DNA of 64,000 nucleotides from Phorcus lineatus. Lineage: Eukaryota > Mollusca > Gastropoda > Trochida > Trochidae. The notes under the pieces were generated by a model. The model was not told the DNA's origin and searched no databases. It saw only the letters and a program-made list of their open reading frames with translations. Both the position numbers and the translations under genes were made by a program. Positions 62,791 through 64,000 of this stretch are shown in pieces; position 1 is the first letter of the stretch, and each line of letters opens with the position of its first letter. The stretch covers positions 49,263,864 through 49,327,863 of the forward strand of contig OV121084.1 in assembly GCA_921293015.1 (NCBI GenBank), given 5' to 3'.

Positions 62791-64000
62791 TAATAATAAT
62801 AATAATGATAATGGATTTTTATAGCGCCTAGGTATCCAACTTTGGAGCTGCTCACCGGCGCTGTGACAAGAGGAAATTTAGTGGTTGTAGGCTTCCTTGA
62901 AAAGGAAGGTTTTTAGTCTTTTGCGGAAAGAGTCTATGCTTGGGGATTTCTTTAGATCAGTTGGAAGAGAGTTCCACAACTTTGGTGCAAGGACAGAGAA
63001 GGCTCTGTCTGCTAGTTTGGTCCTAGTGTCTGGTACAGAGAGAAGAAATGAGTCAGAGGATCTCAGATGCCGGGAGGGTTTGTAGGTCGAGAGAAGATCT
63101 TGGAGGTAGAGTGGAAAATGTTCGTCTTTGAGAGAGTTAAAAGTCATCGTGAGGATCTTGAATTGGACTCGTTGTTTGATTGGGAGCCAATGTAGATCCT
63201 TTAGGACAGGAGTAATGTGATCCGTCCTCTTCTTCCTTGTGATGATTCGTGCGGCTGTGTTCTTGGCTCGCTGTACTCTGCTTGTGGCTGCTGATCCGCT
63301 GAGGAGGAAGTTGCAATAGTCGAGGCGGGACATTATGTAACTCTGTGCCAGGACTTTTGTGCTTTCAATGTCCAGGTAGTCCCGAATCCTCCCGATGTTC
63401 CTGAGGTGGACATAGGCGTTCTTCACTACGGCGAGGGCATGACTTTCGGGTGACAGTGATTTGTCAAATACAGCCCCTAGGTTTTTTACTTTGTCAACTG
63501 GAGGTATGTGGGAAGAACCAATCAGTATTGGAGAGTCTCGAAATTTCCCAAGTTGCTGCCTTGTGCCAATGATGATGTACTCTGTTTTCTCGTCGTTGAG
63601 CTTGAGGAAGTTCTGTGACATCCACTGCCGGATGTCAGCTATGCAGTTCTGCATTATTTCCCTCTTGTTGGTGATGTTGGCAGGTTTTGTGCTGACATAC
63701 AGCTGGTTGTCGTCAGCATATCCATGAAAGTCCAGCCCATGATGACGGATGATGTTTCCCAGCAGAGTGATGTACATCAGAAAAAGCACGGGACCCAGTA
63801 CCGAACCCTGTGGTACGCCGCAAGTCAGGAGACGATGATCGGACTTTGAATCAGATACAGTAACAGTCATGTCTCGGTTACTAAGATAGGAGCTTAACCA
63901 ACTCAATGGAATGCCACTTATTCCCAAAGTGTGCTCGAGGCGTGTGAGAAGGATGTTGTGATCCACCGTATCAAAGGCCGCTGAGAGGTCCAAGAGCACA
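62790..64000 (-). mobile_element. CR1/L2-like LINE, 3' part, running off the window
   Basis: The element reads on the minus strand. It ends in an AAT/ATT microsatellite tail (about 62790-62813), preceded by a 3' UTR of about 65 bp containing GGCGCTATAAAAATCCATTA. The coding region starts at 62878 and continues past position 64000. Microsatellite 3' tails and this protein architecture fit the CR1/L2 group. It is inserted next to and apparently into the mariner gene: mariner coding sequence resumes exactly after the tail. The visible coding part has no interruption, so the insertion is probably young. Confidence 0.85.
62878..63999 (-). CDS. LINE ORF2 reverse transcriptase, C-terminal 373 residues (partial)
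   Basis: This enzyme copies the LINE RNA into DNA at a nicked target site. Visible motifs in order: LDLSAAFDTVDH (residues 3-14, with the first catalytic Asp), the loop GVPQGSVLGP (61-70), HGYADDNQLY (92-101, catalytic YADD), FLKLNDEKTE (131-140), then the CR1/L2-type C-terminal region with LHWLPIKQRVQFKI, SRHLRSSDS, RAFSVLAPKLWNSLP and FRKRLKTFLF. The N-terminal side (endonuclease and first RT motifs) lies beyond the window, so the first Met is not the true start. No stop or frameshift occurs in 373 codons. Whether the whole element is intact cannot be judged here. Confidence 0.93.
   Translation of the reverse strand: MLLDLSAAFDTVDHNILLTRLEHTLGISGIPLSWLSSYLSNRDMTVTVSDSKSDHRLLTCGVPQGSVLGPVLFLMYITLLGNIIRHHGLDFHGYADDNQLYVSTKPANITNKREIMQNCIADIRQWMSQNFLKLNDEKTEYIIIGTRQQLGKFRDSPILIGSSHIPPVDKVKNLGAVFDKSLSPESHALAVVKNAYVHLRNIGRIRDYLDIESTKVLAQSYIMSRLDYCNFLLSGSAATSRVQRAKNTAARIITRKKRTDHITPVLKDLHWLPIKQRVQFKILTMTFNSLKDEHFPLYLQDLLSTYKPSRHLRSSDSFLLSVPDTRTKLADRAFSVLAPKLWNSLPTDLKKSPSIDSFRKRLKTFLFKEAYNH

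Noticed and set aside
63461-63727. Plus-strand 88-codon ORF at the right end
   Set aside because: It is the antisense shadow of the LINE reverse transcriptase.

Overview
This looks like a stretch of mollusc nuclear DNA, probably from a gastropod and perhaps an abalone-like vetigastropod. The sequence is AT-rich, has no compact operon-like gene order and is full of repeats. The best taxonomic clue is a short retroposed tail at 11592-11652 (GCGGCGTTAAGC followed by ACTC repeats), a tail I associate with abalone and related molluscs. The CR1/L2-like LINE, the mariner remnants and the foldback elements built on AACTTCTTTATT fit that assignment but do not prove it.

Apart from transposon genes I recognise no host protein-coding gene. 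The only long convincing coding sequence is the reverse transcriptase of a LINE entering from the right edge (62878-63999, minus strand). A few short open segments with splice-like borders (44167-44335 plus, 34760-34953 minus) and short ORFs are recorded as weak candidates.

Layout. 1-7.1 kb: unassigned AT-rich DNA with two foldback elements and one dispersed repeat pair. 7.1-41.8 kb: four collinear, partly deleted copies of a duplicated block (I 7.1-18.15, II 18.85-23.13, III 23.48-34.32, IV 35.03-41.77 kb). The modules run in the same order in each block and carry twelve copies of a short conserved box beginning TGACCTTTAG. Later insertions sit inside the blocks: a SINE tail with perfect target-site duplications in I, a mariner piece in II and a tRNA-like SINE piece in III. 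41.8-46.9 kb: a LINE 3' fragment, a poly-G tract, a 160-bp GA microsatellite, a candidate exon, and a perfect 120-bp palindrome next to TA microsatellites. 48.4-56.4 kb: a second diverged repeat family; three copies carry a perfect TGACGTCA element (CRE) and one a near match, with AT-rich TATA-like stretches nearby. 57.85-60.81 kb: a satellite of about 54 monomers in two types (55 and 52 bp) with multimeric organisation. 62.3-64 kb: a decayed mariner transposase interrupted by the LINE.

In short, this is a gene-poor, duplication-rich region. Its most interesting parts are the ordered block duplication with its conserved boxes, a 405-bp segment about 98% identical between two otherwise diverged blocks, the CRE-bearing repeats and the two-monomer satellite. 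All similarities were judged by eye; no alignment or database search was run.
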